64,000 nt of DNA. Source: Cichorium intybus. Lineage: Eukaryota; Streptophyta; Magnoliopsida; Asterales; Asteraceae. The position numbers and the translations under genes are program-made. The notes under the pieces are model-generated. The model made no database searches. It was not told the DNA's origin and saw only the letters and a list, made by a program, of their open reading frames with translations. Below are positions 22,763 to 34,994 of this stretch, piece by piece. The stretch lies in contig CM042009.1 in NCBI GenBank assembly GCA_023525715.1, positions 128,456,145 to 128,520,144 on the forward strand, written 5' to 3'. Position 1 is the stretch's first letter. Every line of letters begins with the position of its first letter.

Positions 22763-24640
22763 ATTGTTTATAGTGAACTAAGTATATCAATCCATTTAAG
22801 ATATACAACTATAAATACAATGGGACTAAAACTCTCTAAAACGTTTCGTACCCGTATACTTTTAAAATACAATGATATTATATAAAAGTATACACATACA
22901 AAAAAAGATAGTATCACAATACAACAATACAAGAACATTAGAGTTTAAGTTGAACATTATGTTAGACTTAGTATAATATGTTATCAAACCATGGGGAAAC
23001 GTAGCCTGATCAACTACGTTTGACTAGGGTTTGACCGACATATAACTAAGTGTGAGCATAATGAGCAACGGAGTAAAAACTCGAGAATCCCACAACACTT
23101 AGTAACCATGTCAACACTTAGCATAAATACTTTTGATAGTATTAGTTATTATTAAGAGACACTAATGACAATTCTAAGTCGACACCCATATCATTATTAT
23201 CCCGATTACCTCTTTATCGTCTGCGTACCTGAGTTACGACTAAGAAAACAGTTCTAATGCCGACAAGGGCGACGACGGGAGCTTCACGTTAAGTGACAGT
23301 TGAGTCGCCATGAGTAGTCAAGACTTGAAAACCATTAGTGAGTACTCTCGATATGACTCACAAGGAGACATGGAAGTTTAACTCATAGTTGACCGATAAG
23401 TGAGACTTTCCTTTTGCGCTACGATTTCAGCCTTAGGATTATTTCTATCTCGAGCTTAAGACTTAAGCTAGGATATCTCTTGATTCTAAACCTCCCTTTT
23501 TAGGAATGCTTACCCAACCACATTTACTTCGTATATCGTAATGCACAAACCCCTTCCACTATGTCAAAAATTACTAATTTTTAGTTCAAGGCCCTCAGAA
23601 TACACGAGTGATATTCTCAAGTGTACCATCATGTTATACTCTCCAAATTACTCACATGTTTCTAGAACAATCATCGACCTTACGCTGTTCGTTCCCAGTT
23701 CAACTTTGCACTTCGTCGACACATGGAAATTCCTACAACTTTGAGATATCTTTCGACTCATATCGCTTCATACATTCGTTTGAGATCTTCTAACATCATT
23801 GGTATTCTCATTATTATCAAGGATTAAATCACCTTACGCCACACGTCAAACCTATAGCTCAACCGCTGACTCTATAAAAAGTAGAAAACTGCATTCACAC
23901 CATGAAACGTTGTGCAAACAATTTGCCAGGTCCTCTATCTTGAGGAGAGAAAAGTCTTAAATGTTATGATTCTCTATCCTCCAAAGGATTGCCTTCCTAG
24001 AATCACTAAGTTGAGATTGTACAAAATCTCAATGATCGATACTTTTACACCTTCCTTCAAAGTAGCATTCTACCCTTACAATTTGAAATAGTTCCTAACT
24101 CCTAAACTCATTTTTTTTACTCCTTGCAAGTTTACAATCGGTGTGACTTAAACAGTTGAATAATTCATCAAAATAAGTAACCAAAATAGTTCTATATGAG
24201 TTCCCTCATTGACGATTTATCATAAGAAATTTCTTCATTCTCTTGCTACCTCGTTTGGTTACCATGCGAGCATCTTCATTCACTCAGAGGTGTAACGCAC
24301 TTTGATAACAGTGAAGTTACTTATCATTCTAAACCCTTCTAACATCACCTAGATCATGTGGTTTAATCTATCATGATCTTTCACGGCCCCCGTTAGAGAC
24401 AATGACTCCCTAAACATATTCTTTGAATATGGTTCTATTGTGGTGATAGTACTCGCAACAGAAATTGTGGCTCCAAGAATCCTCGATCATTTCATAACTA
24501 GTTTTGTAGACGATGCTTGAACAGTCTTAACATTTGAGACATATCAAAACTTCGCTGCCTATCCTTAGTATGTACCTTTAAGAAATTTATCGAAACAGTT
24601 CCTGGAATCTCCCAAAGCGTAAAAAATGCCGTTTTCATCA
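22763..24640 (+). pseudogene. Decayed gag region of the gypsy element
   Basis: The position between the primer site and the zinc knuckle is where gag belongs. Only short frames without a recognisable capsid domain remain (for example 23541-23744), so it is heavily mutated or replaced. Call by position only. Confidence 0.45.
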
Positions 24641-26645
24641 TACCGGTGCCTGTAGAGAGATGATCTGCTATGACTGCAAGCAGAAGGGACATACAGCTCG
24701 CTTTTGTAAGACTTTGGCACTGGGAAACCAATCAAGCGTCCAACTTGGGTTTAAGTCACACTTGCTTTGGGTATGACGAAACCGAGCACTTCAAGAGAGA
24801 CTACTCGAAGGCAAAGGGGTCCAGTCAGATGCGATCAAGGAAGGAAATCACTGAGATACCAGAAGTTTGTGACTTTCCTGATTTGTTTCTAGAAGACCTT
24901 CCAGGGATACCCCCCAACATGACACGTCGAGTTCAGAATTGACTTGATCCCGGGAGCTGCCGCCTAGCAAAGTCTCCATACAGACTAGCCCCAACAAAGA
25001 TGTAGGAGATAGCTAGCCAACTACACGAACTACTAGAAAAGGGATCCATTAGACCGAGCTTCTCGCCTTGGGGAGCACCGGTTTTATTTAGGAAAAAGAA
25101 GGATGGATCCTTTAGAATGTGTATTGAATATAGAGAACTGAACAAGTTGACTATCAAGAACAGATACCCATTTCCCAGAATCGATGACCTGTGCGACCAG
25201 TTACAAAGATCCAACTACTTTTCAAAGATCGATTTGAAAGCCGGGTACCATCAACTTAGAGTTCAGGAGGAGGACGTTCCAAAAACATCATTTAGGACTC
25301 AGTATGGCCACGACGAAATTGGTCACGACACCTATTGGGTTGACCAATGCCCCGACGATGTTTCATGGACTGAATCCAGACACCAAAGTTCGGCGACTTC
25401 AGGGAGTTTGTCTTGGAAGAGACTCGCAAGAAAAAGTATACTGATGGCCAAACATGAAAGCAGAGACTGCTACTTACATGGGCAAGTGTTTGACTTGTGC
25501 TATGGTCAAGGTAGAATATCAAAAGCCCTCGGGTTTACTACAACAACCAGAAATACCCGAGTAGAAGTGGGAGCGGATAACCATGGACTTCATAACTAAG
25601 TTACCCAAGGCAACTGGTGAGCTGGACACCATATGAGTAATTGTCGATAGGTTAACCAAATCCGCACATTTCCTACCAATGAAAGAGACAGACAAAATGG
25701 AGAAACTGACAAGGACGTACAACAAATTGACTGTACGATTGCATGGTGCGCCAATATCCATTATCTCAGATAGAGATAGTCGAATTATGTCACGTTTTTG
25801 GAAATCATTGCAAAAGACCTTGGGTACCAGGCTCAACATGAGTATAGCTACCCATCCACAACCGACGGGCAAAGCGAGAGAACAATCCAAACGCTGGAAG
25901 ACATGTTGAGAGCTGGCGTGATAGACTTCGGTAAGTCGTGGGACACCCACTTGCCGCTCATTGAATTTTCATACAATAATAGTTATCACACGAGCATTAA
26001 GGTTGCTACATTTGAAGCTTTATACGGACGCAAGTGCAGATCCCCTCTGTGTTGGGCTGAGGTGGGTGATACTCAGTTAGCCAGAGGTCAAGTACCTAAC
26101 AGCACTCTCACCGGTCCTGAGATCATACGAGAGACGATAGGGAAAATCATTCAGATCCGTGAACGATTGAAAGCATCTCGTGACCGACAAAAGAACTAAT
26201 CGGATAAACGACGCAAGCCCTTAGAAATCCAAGTTGGCGACCGTGTTTTATTGAAGGTCTCACCATGGAAGGGAATGATACGCTTGAGAAGCGTGGAAAA
26301 CCGAATCCAAGGTACATCAGGCCATTCGAGATCCTTGCTAGGATCGGCCCGATAGCCTACAGACCCCAGCTACCACATGAGCTCAATAATGTACACCCCA
26401 CACTTCCACGTGTCAAACCTAAAGACGTGTCTGTCCGATGAGACTCTCGTCATTCCGCTTGACGAAATTAAAGTAAACGAAAATCTCCACTTCGTTGAAG
26501 AACCGGTGGAGATCATGAATAGTGAAGCCAATAGGACGAAACAAAGCCGCATACTAATAGTAAAGGTCCGCTGGAGCGCCAAGCGTGAACCTGAATTTAC
26601 TTGGGAACGTGAGGACCAAATGAAACCGAAATATCCACATCTCTA
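24641..26645 (+). pseudogene. gag-pol remnant: zinc knuckle, RT, integrase, chromodomain-like end
   Basis: In order: CCHC knuckle CYDCKQKGHTARFC (24666-24707); the pre-RT linker with EVCDFPDLFLEDLPGIPP; and the RT start (IRPSFSPWGAPVLFRKKKDG, MCIEYRELNKLTIKNRYPFP, FSKIDLKAGYHQLR; 25010-25290). After TSFRTQYGH the sequence jumps to GLTNAPTMFHGLNPD, and the catalytic YxDD block and RNase H are deleted. The integrase follows (WPNMKAE..., MDFITKLPKATGE, ISDRDSRIMSRFW, DGQSERTIQTLEDML with its D, D and E residues, then SYHTSIKVATFEALYGRKC; 25430-26200). The end is PHFHVSNLKTC and VRWSAKREPEFTWERED (26390-26645). At least three stops and several frameshifts are present. It would have copied and inserted the element; it is now dead. 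Confidence 0.9.
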
Positions 26646-26675
26646 ACCAAACCCTTGAGGATCTACTCAAGTGCT

Positions 26676-26712
26676 AAATTTCGGGACGAAATTCTTTCTA
26701 ACGGGTAGATGA
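26676..26712 (+). other. Polypurine tract region before the 3' LTR
   Basis: AATTTCGGGACGAAATTC followed by TTTCTAACGGGTAGATGA directly upstream of the 3' LTR. This phrase is characteristic of the end of Tekay-type internal regions and supplies the plus-strand primer. Confidence 0.7.
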
Positions 26713-29700
26713 TGTGACAACTGTAAATTTTGGTCAACAAAAGTCAACTGTAGTCGAACGAAGCGTACATTAATCCTTATGTTGAAAAGTAATTTTTCCA
26801 TAATTTTACGATGTATTATTAGATATTATAATACTACGTACGCTATTCAAAATAGTTATCGAGTAAACGCCGAAAATACGGATATTAAACTAGCATAGCG
26901 TAAAAATTCGATAATCGTACAATTATTATTTTGAGAATAATAATATTCATAAAACGATGTATTCGTAAATACGAACCTGTGGATATATAGAACGTCGAAA
27001 ACGGAGTTCGTATGTGAAAGTTACAACTGTTAAACCGCTGTGAACGGATAAATGTACACAGGGTTTGGACCTAAAATACAAAATGTGGTGTCTTAAACAT
27101 CAAATATGAAATAACAAATCATATATTATGGAACGTAATACTATCTAGTATTTAATTTCAAAGCCAAATACAATTTTCGGTAAAATGCCGAAAATCACGA
27201 AATCGGAAGAATACTGCGCTTAAACGCGTATTTCAATGTCTAACGAGTTATAATTCAATCAAAATAAATGTTTGCAATGCCGAAAATCGCGAAATCGGAA
27301 GAATACTGCGCTTAAACGCGTATTTCAACGTCTAACGAGTTATAATTCAATCAAAATAAATGTTTGCAATGTTTTTATACAAAATATTTATTTAGAACTT
27401 CGTTTCGTCAAAAACTCATAAAATTTCACTAAAACGTCTTACGATTTTCAAAAATCACATATTTATATAAGTAGATTGCTATTTTTTATAAAAATTAACC
27501 CTCCTACCCCAAACCCTACGCCCCCCCCCCCCCCCCCATAAGCTGAAATCTCCCCATCACACCATGATCTTGCAGAGTACTATTCCATATCTAGGCATGA
27601 AGGCTAGAGTTGATTTCTTTTATTAAACAAATAAACACAAAATCTTTAAAAATCTAATAAAAGGCTTGGAAATTACTCATTTGAACACAACTTCATCCAA
27701 CACTTCTCCCTCTCTCTCTTAAGATCTGATCATCTTCATCACTCTCTCCCTCTCATCTCTCCACCCACCACCACAAGTCACCATAAACCACCTCAAACCA
27801 CCACCATTTCAAGTGTAATTCACTCCTCTTTGGTAAGATACTTTTCTTTAGTGATTTTAAACCTTATTACACCACTTTTATCTCATTTACACACACTAAC
27901 ATCTACGTAAACCCGTTGGATAATAGCTTTGTCCAAGGGTCATTCGAGCTCCGAAGCTTAGATGTTGTCTTCTACCGTAAATCCCGCAAGAACAACATTA
28001 TTTTTAAGTAAAGCACGCATCAAGGGTGAGTTCATACCCCTCATTTTCATCTTTTCTAAACTTTTAGGGGGAGAATACAAGTTTACATGTTAAAAATGAT
28101 GATTTACACAAGTTTATATGTGTTTATATACTATAAATAATGATTTACACAAGTTTATAAAACTAGTAGTTGTGTAAAAACGTTTTTGACATGAAATATG
28201 GTTAGATCTATGCATTACGAACATTATGATGTATTATGTTTGTGTAAAAGTTACAAAAGTATAAATAAGTTGTGTAAAAATACTAGATCTTTAATATAAA
28301 CGTCATAAAAACGAAAACTAGTAAAAACTACGTTTTTGTAACAAGAAACACTATACTTTAACAAAAATGGTTATAACTAAGTTATTACATCATTTTTGTA
28401 GGAAATATCTTAAAAGATGTTATTTATAATCATCTAAATAAGTTATTTCGTTATTGTTCGTAAAAATATGATTATTACAACGGTATACTAAAAATAGACT
28501 ATTATAGGAATAGTATGTTTTTGTGACCGGAAATACGACTTTTCTAGTGATTTATAAAAAGCACGTCAATTTGACGTGATAACGACTATTTAGACTTATA
28601 ACGTCATAATAAACTTGGGAAATTGATATTTTTACAAGGAAGTGGTATTTTAAACAAAAATGACTATATTCAAAATAATGTGTATGAAAAATGACCATTT
28701 GGAAAGATTACCATCATTTTGACAAAATGACAAGATTTAAAATGTTGTCATCACTTATGTAAGATGACTAAAACAAATTTCTTGACATGACATGTTGATA
28801 AACTTTAAATCTATCTTATTAGTATATTTAGTGTCTTAGATGTAAGAAATTATACTTTTCAACTCATTGACATCTTTTAGGCTTAAATACGTTAACACAA
28901 CGAAAACATTTATATAAATTATAATGGGTATAATTTATGGAACGAACGACAAAGATACGACAGAAATACTAAAGATAATTATATAAATATATAATTATTA
29001 CATACTATAATTATCATAGACAATTTGATAATTACAAACGTAAAGGAGTTTTCAGTATATTTAAATACTATAATTATCATGGATATTTTGATAATTACGA
29101 ATACAAATGAGTTTTCACTACATTTACAAGCAATGTTTTACACTATAATTATCATGAGTATATTTTGATAATTACAAATACAAAAGGGTTTTCATTTCAG
29201 TACGAACTAGGATAAAACATCGCGTTGGGTGGTTATGTGAGACATTTCTTCACAGTACTGAAAGATGTACGCACTAAGTCCTGGATTATAACCTTAATCA
29301 TTCATGAGCGAGATAGTTGTGTATAGATCTATACGGGACTGACAATCCCGCACCTAAGCTGCTAGCTACAGCTAGACCGGCAGGTCTGGGGTGACAAATG
29401 TCTTAACATTACGACGCCTGAAGAACGTCGTGGCAGGCCTACATATTAGTCACAGCAAGGTTATAATAACTCACATGAACGACAACGAATATCTTTAGTT
29501 TGGGGAAAAACATCTTCAAATGGTTTTATGTAAATATAAAACTACATGTTGCTCTACACAAAATATAAGTATGGTTTTTACTTATACATACGGGTTTTAT
29601 GGGATTAAAACCACATTTTATCAAGATACAAATATAAGTACGGTTTTACTAATACAAATGAGTTTTATGGTATTAAAACTACATTCTAACAAGTTAAAAA

Positions 29701-30315
29701 TATAAGTATGGTTTACTTATACACACTGGTTTTATGGAAATTAAAACTACAATTCAGTAAGATACAAATAAAAGTACGATTTTCCCTACGTAAAGGTTTT
29801 ACGGAATTAGATCTACAATTAATCTACGAATAAACATGTATTTACATGGTTTTGTATAAGAATAAGACTACGTAATACTATTTTCAAGTATAGAACACTT
29901 ATACATTTTCGGTCTTTGGGTTTTTAAGACTACGACTCATTTATAAGAAAATATTGGATTTTCTGGTTTCAAACACTATCTCTTTACAAGGAAAAAGGAC
30001 TATGGATTTTCTCATACAAAAATCTTATGAACTCACCAACTTAATATTGACACTCTTTCAAACTACTTGTATTCTCAGGTAACAATTAGTCAGGTCCGAC
30101 TAACCTTTTGGAATGGGACGCGAAGCCGTCTCTTTTACTTATTTCGTTATCATACTGTGATTGGGTTGAAACAATATCGTTTGAACAATGTAACTTTTCA
30201 ATTATAATGTATGATGGTTGTTTATCTACTTATGTTTCAATGTATGCAATGGTTGTGATACTATGTCCCGTTCCGCCTTCAAATGATTCCGCCATCGTGG
30301 TTTGGGGGTGTGACA
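26713..30315 (+). repeat. 3' LTR of the gypsy element (3603 bp)
   Basis: Same start as the 5' LTR; ends GGTGTGACA. It contains a tandem 92-bp duplication (units starting near 27187 and 27279, GCCGAAAATC(A/G)CG) and a segment 28378-28943 that is absent from the 5' LTR. Confidence 0.92.
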
Positions 30316-30320
30316 AACAC

Positions 30321-30460
30321 CACCATATCGTATAGCCTAACCAGTAGAAAACTCGATTTTGTTAAGGAAAGTCTAACCAGTTAAGAGTTGGGCTATGAAT
30401 ATCAAGTTAAAAATGTCTCATTTTTTCAATAATTTTAAAACAGGGGTTAAAAGACATTAT
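30321..30460 (+). repeat. Ferredoxin duplicate copy B, right remnant
   Basis: GAAAACTCGAT...GTTAAGAGTTGGGCTATG...TCAAGTTAAAAATGT...TAAAAGACATTA matches 7905-8015 of copy A. It shows that the gypsy element landed inside the duplicated segment and that the duplicate reached at least this far. Confidence 0.65.
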
Positions 30461-32621
30461 TGTGAAGGATTTTAGGCCGATTAGTCTCATTGGTGGGCTA
30501 TATAAAATTATTACAAAAAATTTGGCTAATCGGTTAAAAATGGTGATTGGTGACTTGATTAGTGAAGAGCAGTTTGCGTTTGTGTCTGGGCTTCAGATTC
30601 TAGATGGTCCGCTAATGTTAAATGAAGTGATTTCTTGGTGTAAAAGTAAGAAAAAGAAGGCTATGGTGTTTAAAGTTGATTTCGAGAAGGCTTATGACTC
30701 GGTTAGATGGGATTTTTTGGAAGAGATCTTGGGTCGCGTCGGATTTGGAAGGAACTGGTGTAGATGGATACGTGGCTGTTTGGAGACGGCTAAAGGCTCT
30801 GTGTTGGTGAATGGTACTCCTACAGATGAGTTTCAGTTTTATAAGGGTTTGCGCCAAGGAGATCCGCTTTTTCCTTTTTTATTCATTCTGGTTATGGAGA
30901 CACTTCATCTGTCGTTTTTGAGGACTATTGATCTTGGAGTTTTCAAGCCCTTGATGGTGGGCAGTGGGTTTAGGCTTTCTCACTTGTTCTATGCGGATGA
31001 TGCGGTGGTCATTGGAGACCGGAAAGAGGAAAATTTTACGAATATTGTGTCTATTTTGCAGTGCTTTCATTTAGCTTCCGGGTTGAAGATTAACATCCAA
31101 AAGTCAAAAATATTAGGTGTAAGTTTCCCGTCTACAAAAGTTGAGAGAGTGGCGGCCTTGGTGGGATGTGCGGCAGTTTACGTACCTGTGGGTTCTGGTT
31201 GGAGGTTCAATGTCTAGAGCGAGTGCGTGGGAAGAGGTTGAGAAGAAAGTTAGTGATAGGCTTTCTAAATGGAAACTTAAGACTCTTTCAGTTGGTGGAA
31301 GATTGACCCTTTTGAAGGCAGTGCTTGGGTCCATCCCTAACAATTACTTTTCACTTTTTAAAGCTCCTGATGGGGTGATTAAAAGATTGGAGGATATGAG
31401 GAGTCGGTTTTTTCGTGGTGTGGAGGGTAAGGATAGAAAAATGGCGTGGATTGGTGGGATAAGGTGTGTGCGGATAGGGATAAGGGTGGTCTTGGAGTTG
31501 GAAGTTACTTTGCTTTAAATAAGGCATTTCTTTTGAAATGGATTTGGAGATTTAGGAATAATCCTAGGGTGATGTTGGTGAAGGTTGTTAAAGCGATTCA
31601 TGGAGAGGATGGTCTTCTAGGAAATTGCGATGTTCCTAAAAGAGCTTAAGTGTGGCGTGATGTCGTTATTTCGACTAGAGATTTGATAAAGAAATGAATT
31701 GATCTGATGTGTTTCTGTAAAAGGAGGATTGGGGATGGTATGGATACTTTATTTTGGAAAGATGTTTGGTTAGGAGATACTTGCTTCATGCGTAGGTTTC
31801 ATAGATTATACAACTTGGAGGAGGATAAAAATGCCACTGTGGCTTCTAAATGCACGGGTTGGTGGGGTGATTCTTTTAGACGGTCGCGATGGGGGTGTGG
31901 AAGAAGTGCAGAAGGGGGAGTTAGAGAGAATTATGCAAGACGTCTATGTTTCTAATAATCGAGACATTTGGCTTTGGGATTTGGTGCCGGATGGTTCTTT
32001 CTCGGTTAGTTCCACTAGGCGGTGTATTGATGACGTGGTCAATGCGGGTGTGCCTACACGGTGGATCAAGATGATTCCTATAAAAATCAATGTTTTTGCT
32101 TGGAAGATGATGTTGAATGGTTTACCTACGAGATGGAACATGTCTAATAAAGGCATAGAGTTGGAGTCGATCTTATGTCCGATTTGTGGAGTTAAAGCTG
32201 AAGAGATGGCTCATCTATTTTTCGAGTGTAGTTTTGCTCAACAGGTGTTTGCTCGAATTGGAAAATGGTGGAATATAGATTTACCAAACGATTGGTCATT
32301 AGCGAATTGGAGGTCTTGGCTTCAAGATTTGAGATTACAAAAGCTGGCTAAAGAAGTTCTGGAAGGAGTGATTTTTGTGGCGTGGTGGTACATTTGGAGA
32401 TTTCGGAACGATACTATTTTTGGAGAAACACTTCCTAAAAAAAGTGTTATATTTGAAGTTATTGTTGCTCAATCGTTCATTTGGTGTGATAGTCGGCCTA
32501 AGAAGCAAATAGATTGAAACTTATGACGTTTAAATCCTTCTTTAATTGTCATGTAATTGTTTTTTTATGTGATAGCTTATTGCTAGTTGCTTTTAATAAA
32601 ATTTCGCCGTTCAAAAAAAAA
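30461..32621 (+). mobile_element. 5'-truncated L1-type LINE with poly(A) tail
   Basis: Starts abruptly in the reverse transcriptase (KDFRPISLIGGLYKI) and ends with AATAAAATTTCGCCGTTC followed by A9 (32613-32621). No LTR. 5' truncation plus a poly(A) tail is the usual result of target-primed reverse transcription. The left junction falls in ferredoxin-duplicate sequence; a clear target duplication was not resolved. Confidence 0.88.
30462..32517 (+). pseudogene. LINE ORF2 fragment: reverse transcriptase and zf-RVT
   Basis: Non-LTR reverse transcriptase blocks: QFAFVSGLQILDGPLMLNE, FKVDFEKAYDSVRWDFL, GLRQGDPLFPFLFILVMETL and the catalytic LFYADDAVV (YADD at 30990-31001), then INIQKSK. After a frame break near 31180 come the thumb and connection (GGSMSRASAWEEVEKKVSDR, LSKWKLKTLSVGGRLTLLKA) and the C-terminal zf-RVT domain with WIKMIPIKINVFAWK, CPICGVKAEEMAHLFFEC and VAWWYIWRFRND. 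Endonuclease and ORF1 are missing because of truncation. Frameshifts at about 31180, 31440 and 31850, and stops near 31648 and 31697, inactivate it. Its role would be to copy element RNA into nuclear DNA. Confidence 0.9.
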
Positions 32622-33240
32622 TTGATTGCATCTTTTATATTTATCACGAAATAATCATTTATTTTCTAAAATAAGATTTTAAGATTTTTGAGAAGTATTT
32701 GAATAGGTCCCATTATTACCTTATGTATTAAAATACAATGTTTTATTATTATTATTATTTTTCTTTGTCGTTTTTATTAGGGTAAATTGCGGAAAAGACA
32801 TTAACTTTTCCAAAATTCTCGAATTTGACACTGTTTTTTAATTATTTGCAATTAAGTCATTGGCTTTTTATAAAATTGGCAAAGTTGTCCAAATGACCGG
32901 TTTGAAAGGTTTCCCCGGTAACATATGATAAGGCGTGACTTGTTTTTCAAGAAGTCGTAAACCTACCCGCTTCCCCCCCTTTTCAGCAACGCAGACGAGA
33001 GAACGAGAGAACCTACCGGCGATTCGTTGTGACGACGGCGTCTCCAAGCAGACGACGACGTCTCCTTCTTCTCCGACCAGTTTAACCTCGTTGTGACCTC
33101 CTTCCACCACCGCTCTCCACCCCATGCCTTGAAGATTGCAAGTAGAGGACTGCAACTACAAAGGTTTCGCCGGTTTGAAAGGTTTCCCCGGTAACTGTTG
33201 TGACCTCCTTCTTCTCCGACTGAAATCAGACAACCTCCAA

Positions 33241-33893
33241 TGGAAGAAACCATCGAGAATTCTGATGAGAGGTAAGTATTGCGTGAAGTTTGATTAGTTT
33301 GATTTTCGTTAGTTTGGGTAGTAGATTGGTTTTCGTTAGTTTTATTTCTGTTTTGATTAGTTTGATTTCTGGTTTGAAATAGTTTGGGTAGTAGATTGAT
33401 TTTCGTTAGTTTGGGTAGTAGATTGGTTCTCCGACTGAAATCAGAAAACCATCACTGATTAGTTTGATTTGTTTGCATTGAAGTTTGGTATACCCAAACT
33501 TGGAAGTGCAATGCTATTTCTTGACTAATTTTGGCAATTGGTTCTTCATTACAGGGATACATCAAGTGAATCGGATGATCAAGCCTTTGTGGTTGATCAA
33601 GAATTAGATGATAGTGATGGAGATCAAGAATGTAGTACTCAGATTGTAAAACCTATCTATGATGATTTTTTGTACGACCTATGCCATGTCCCTGTTACAA
33701 ATGATAAAGTTGATGATGAAGTTATCAAAGAAGATGGCATATCAGACAATGAAAGGAACATGGATGATGATGGTATAGTTGAAAGTGTTCCTCAATATGG
33801 TATGCATGACTCCGATGTTGATTGGAAGAACATGAAAGCTAAGTCAGCAGATCGGTTCTACAGGTGCAACCAGCGGGGATCCTCTAACTATTG
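33241..33893 (+). pseudogene. MuDR-type transposase N-terminal relic
   Basis: ATG at 33241 opens MEETIENSDER, followed by a GTAAGT donor. After about 280 bp a TTCATTACAG acceptor leads into DTSSESDDQAFVVDQELDD and further acidic sequence to VDWKNMKAKSADRFYRCNQRG and a stop. The acidic N-terminus ending in DxDWKNMK... resembles the start of plant MuDR transposases before their DNA-binding domain; the catalytic part is absent. The match is by style only and should be treated as tentative. Confidence 0.45.
33290..33445. repeat. Short repeats in the MULE intron
   Basis: The phrases TTTGGGTAGTAGATTG and GATTTTCGTTAG or GGTTTTCGTTAG recur several times, forming an irregular minisatellite. Confidence 0.7.
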
Positions 33894-33904
33894 ACTAGGC
33901 GAAA

Positions 33905-34200
33905 GTTGGGAATTGTAGGGGGTAGATGGCAATTATTTTGTATGCCTTTTTGTAGTAAATTGCCCCGTTGGAAATATGTCATTTTGTAAATGTATAGCCA
34001 AACTTGAGTACCCTTTTTGTAAATTGGGTCGGGTACTTGGAAATTACTAGGTTGGAAATTGCAAAAGTTAGTAATTGTAGGGGTACATGGGCCATTATTT
34101 TGTATGCCCTTTTTGTATTAAATTTCCCCGTTGGAAATATGTTCTTTTGTAAATGGTATACCCAAACTTGCTTACCTTTTTTGTAAATTGGGTTGGGTCC
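33905..34200. repeat. Two-copy tandem repeat, period about 163 bp
   Basis: GTTGGGAATTGTAGGGG...CAATTATTTTGTATGCC near 33905 recurs as GTTAGTAATTGTAGGGG...CATTATTTTGTATGCC near 34068. Both run on to the TTTTTGTAAATTGGGT phrase. Non-coding. Confidence 0.75.
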
Positions 34201-34922
34201 TTAGAAATGACTATCTTTGATACAATGTTGATAATTATGGTTTTAGTTGTTAACTTTGCATAATAGCATCAAGCTTCCAATTTTTGTCACAAATAACATT
34301 GAAATTTGCTTCTTCTTTTTTCTTTTTTTTTGCATAAAAATCATTTAATTTTCTAAATTTTTCGATTTTGTCACTAACTTTTATGAAAAATTGCTAATCT
34401 GACTATATGACCTGTAACTTGTTGACATCCAGTCGTATGGTCAATTCTGCAACTTTTTGTAAAACATAATGACTAAATTGCAATTCTTCTGAAAACGTAA
34501 TGACTTAATTGCAAAAAATAAAAACACACTGTCAAATTCGAGAATTTTGAAAAAGTTAGTGTCTTTTATGCAATTTACCCTTTTTATTATTAAATGATTG
34601 CATCTTTGGTATTTATCTCTTGTGTAAACGTCATCATAAAGGATTTTGGCAACCGAATAACTCCAATTGAGTTAGTATTACTTGAATACCTATATTTAGT
34701 AAAATAAGTTCTTGTTTCGTTAATACTAATATAAGATTTATTCCATAATATAATAAAAATTCGTAAGATATTGGTTTTGTTTTGTGAAATGTGTATTTTA
34801 TGTTTTGTGAAGTTATAATTATGTTATTTAACATGGGTCTTCGTAAAATAGGAACATTTTGCCATTCAGTGTTGCTGTCAAAATACATTTCCTCAGGCTA
34901 AATCTCCTGGTATCCTCGACAA

Positions 34923-34924
<2 letters not shown>

Positions 34925-34989
<65 letters not shown>
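34925..34989. repeat. (TA)n microsatellite
   Basis: About 32 TA units followed by CACACTATAAT. Confidence 0.95.

Positions 34990-34994
<5 letters not shown>

Larger units (their letters stand above)
19803..30320 (+). mobile_element. Ty3/gypsy LTR retrotransposon (Tekay-like), 10.5 kb, defective
   Basis: Complete insertion with target duplication AACAC (19803-19807 and 30316-30320), two LTRs beginning TGTGACAACTG and ending GGTGTGACA (TGTGATA in the left copy), a tRNA-Met primer site, a polypurine tract and a decayed gag-pol in the order zinc knuckle, reverse transcriptase, integrase. The C-terminal end (VRW...REPEFTWEREDQM) is of the chromovirus/Tekay type. Many stops and deletions make it non-autonomous. 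It interrupts the ferredoxin duplicate. Confidence 0.92.
32780..34580. mobile_element. MULE element, 1.8 kb, perfect 9-bp target duplication
   Basis: TTTTTATTA lies immediately outside both ends (32771-32779 and 34581-34589). The left terminus GGGTAAATTGCGGAAAAGAC and the inverted right terminus GGGTAAATTGCATAAAAGAC start TIRs of about 100 bp (shared AAAATTCTCGAATTTGACA and TTGCAATTAAGTCATT). The core carries a relic of a MuDR-type protein and tandem repeats. Confidence 0.9.

Noticed and set aside
32868..33253. Overlapping minus-strand frames in the MULE at 32780
   Set aside because: Two frames over a CTCC/GAGG-rich repeat, no recognisable domain, and the plus-strand exon with splice sites is the better reading.
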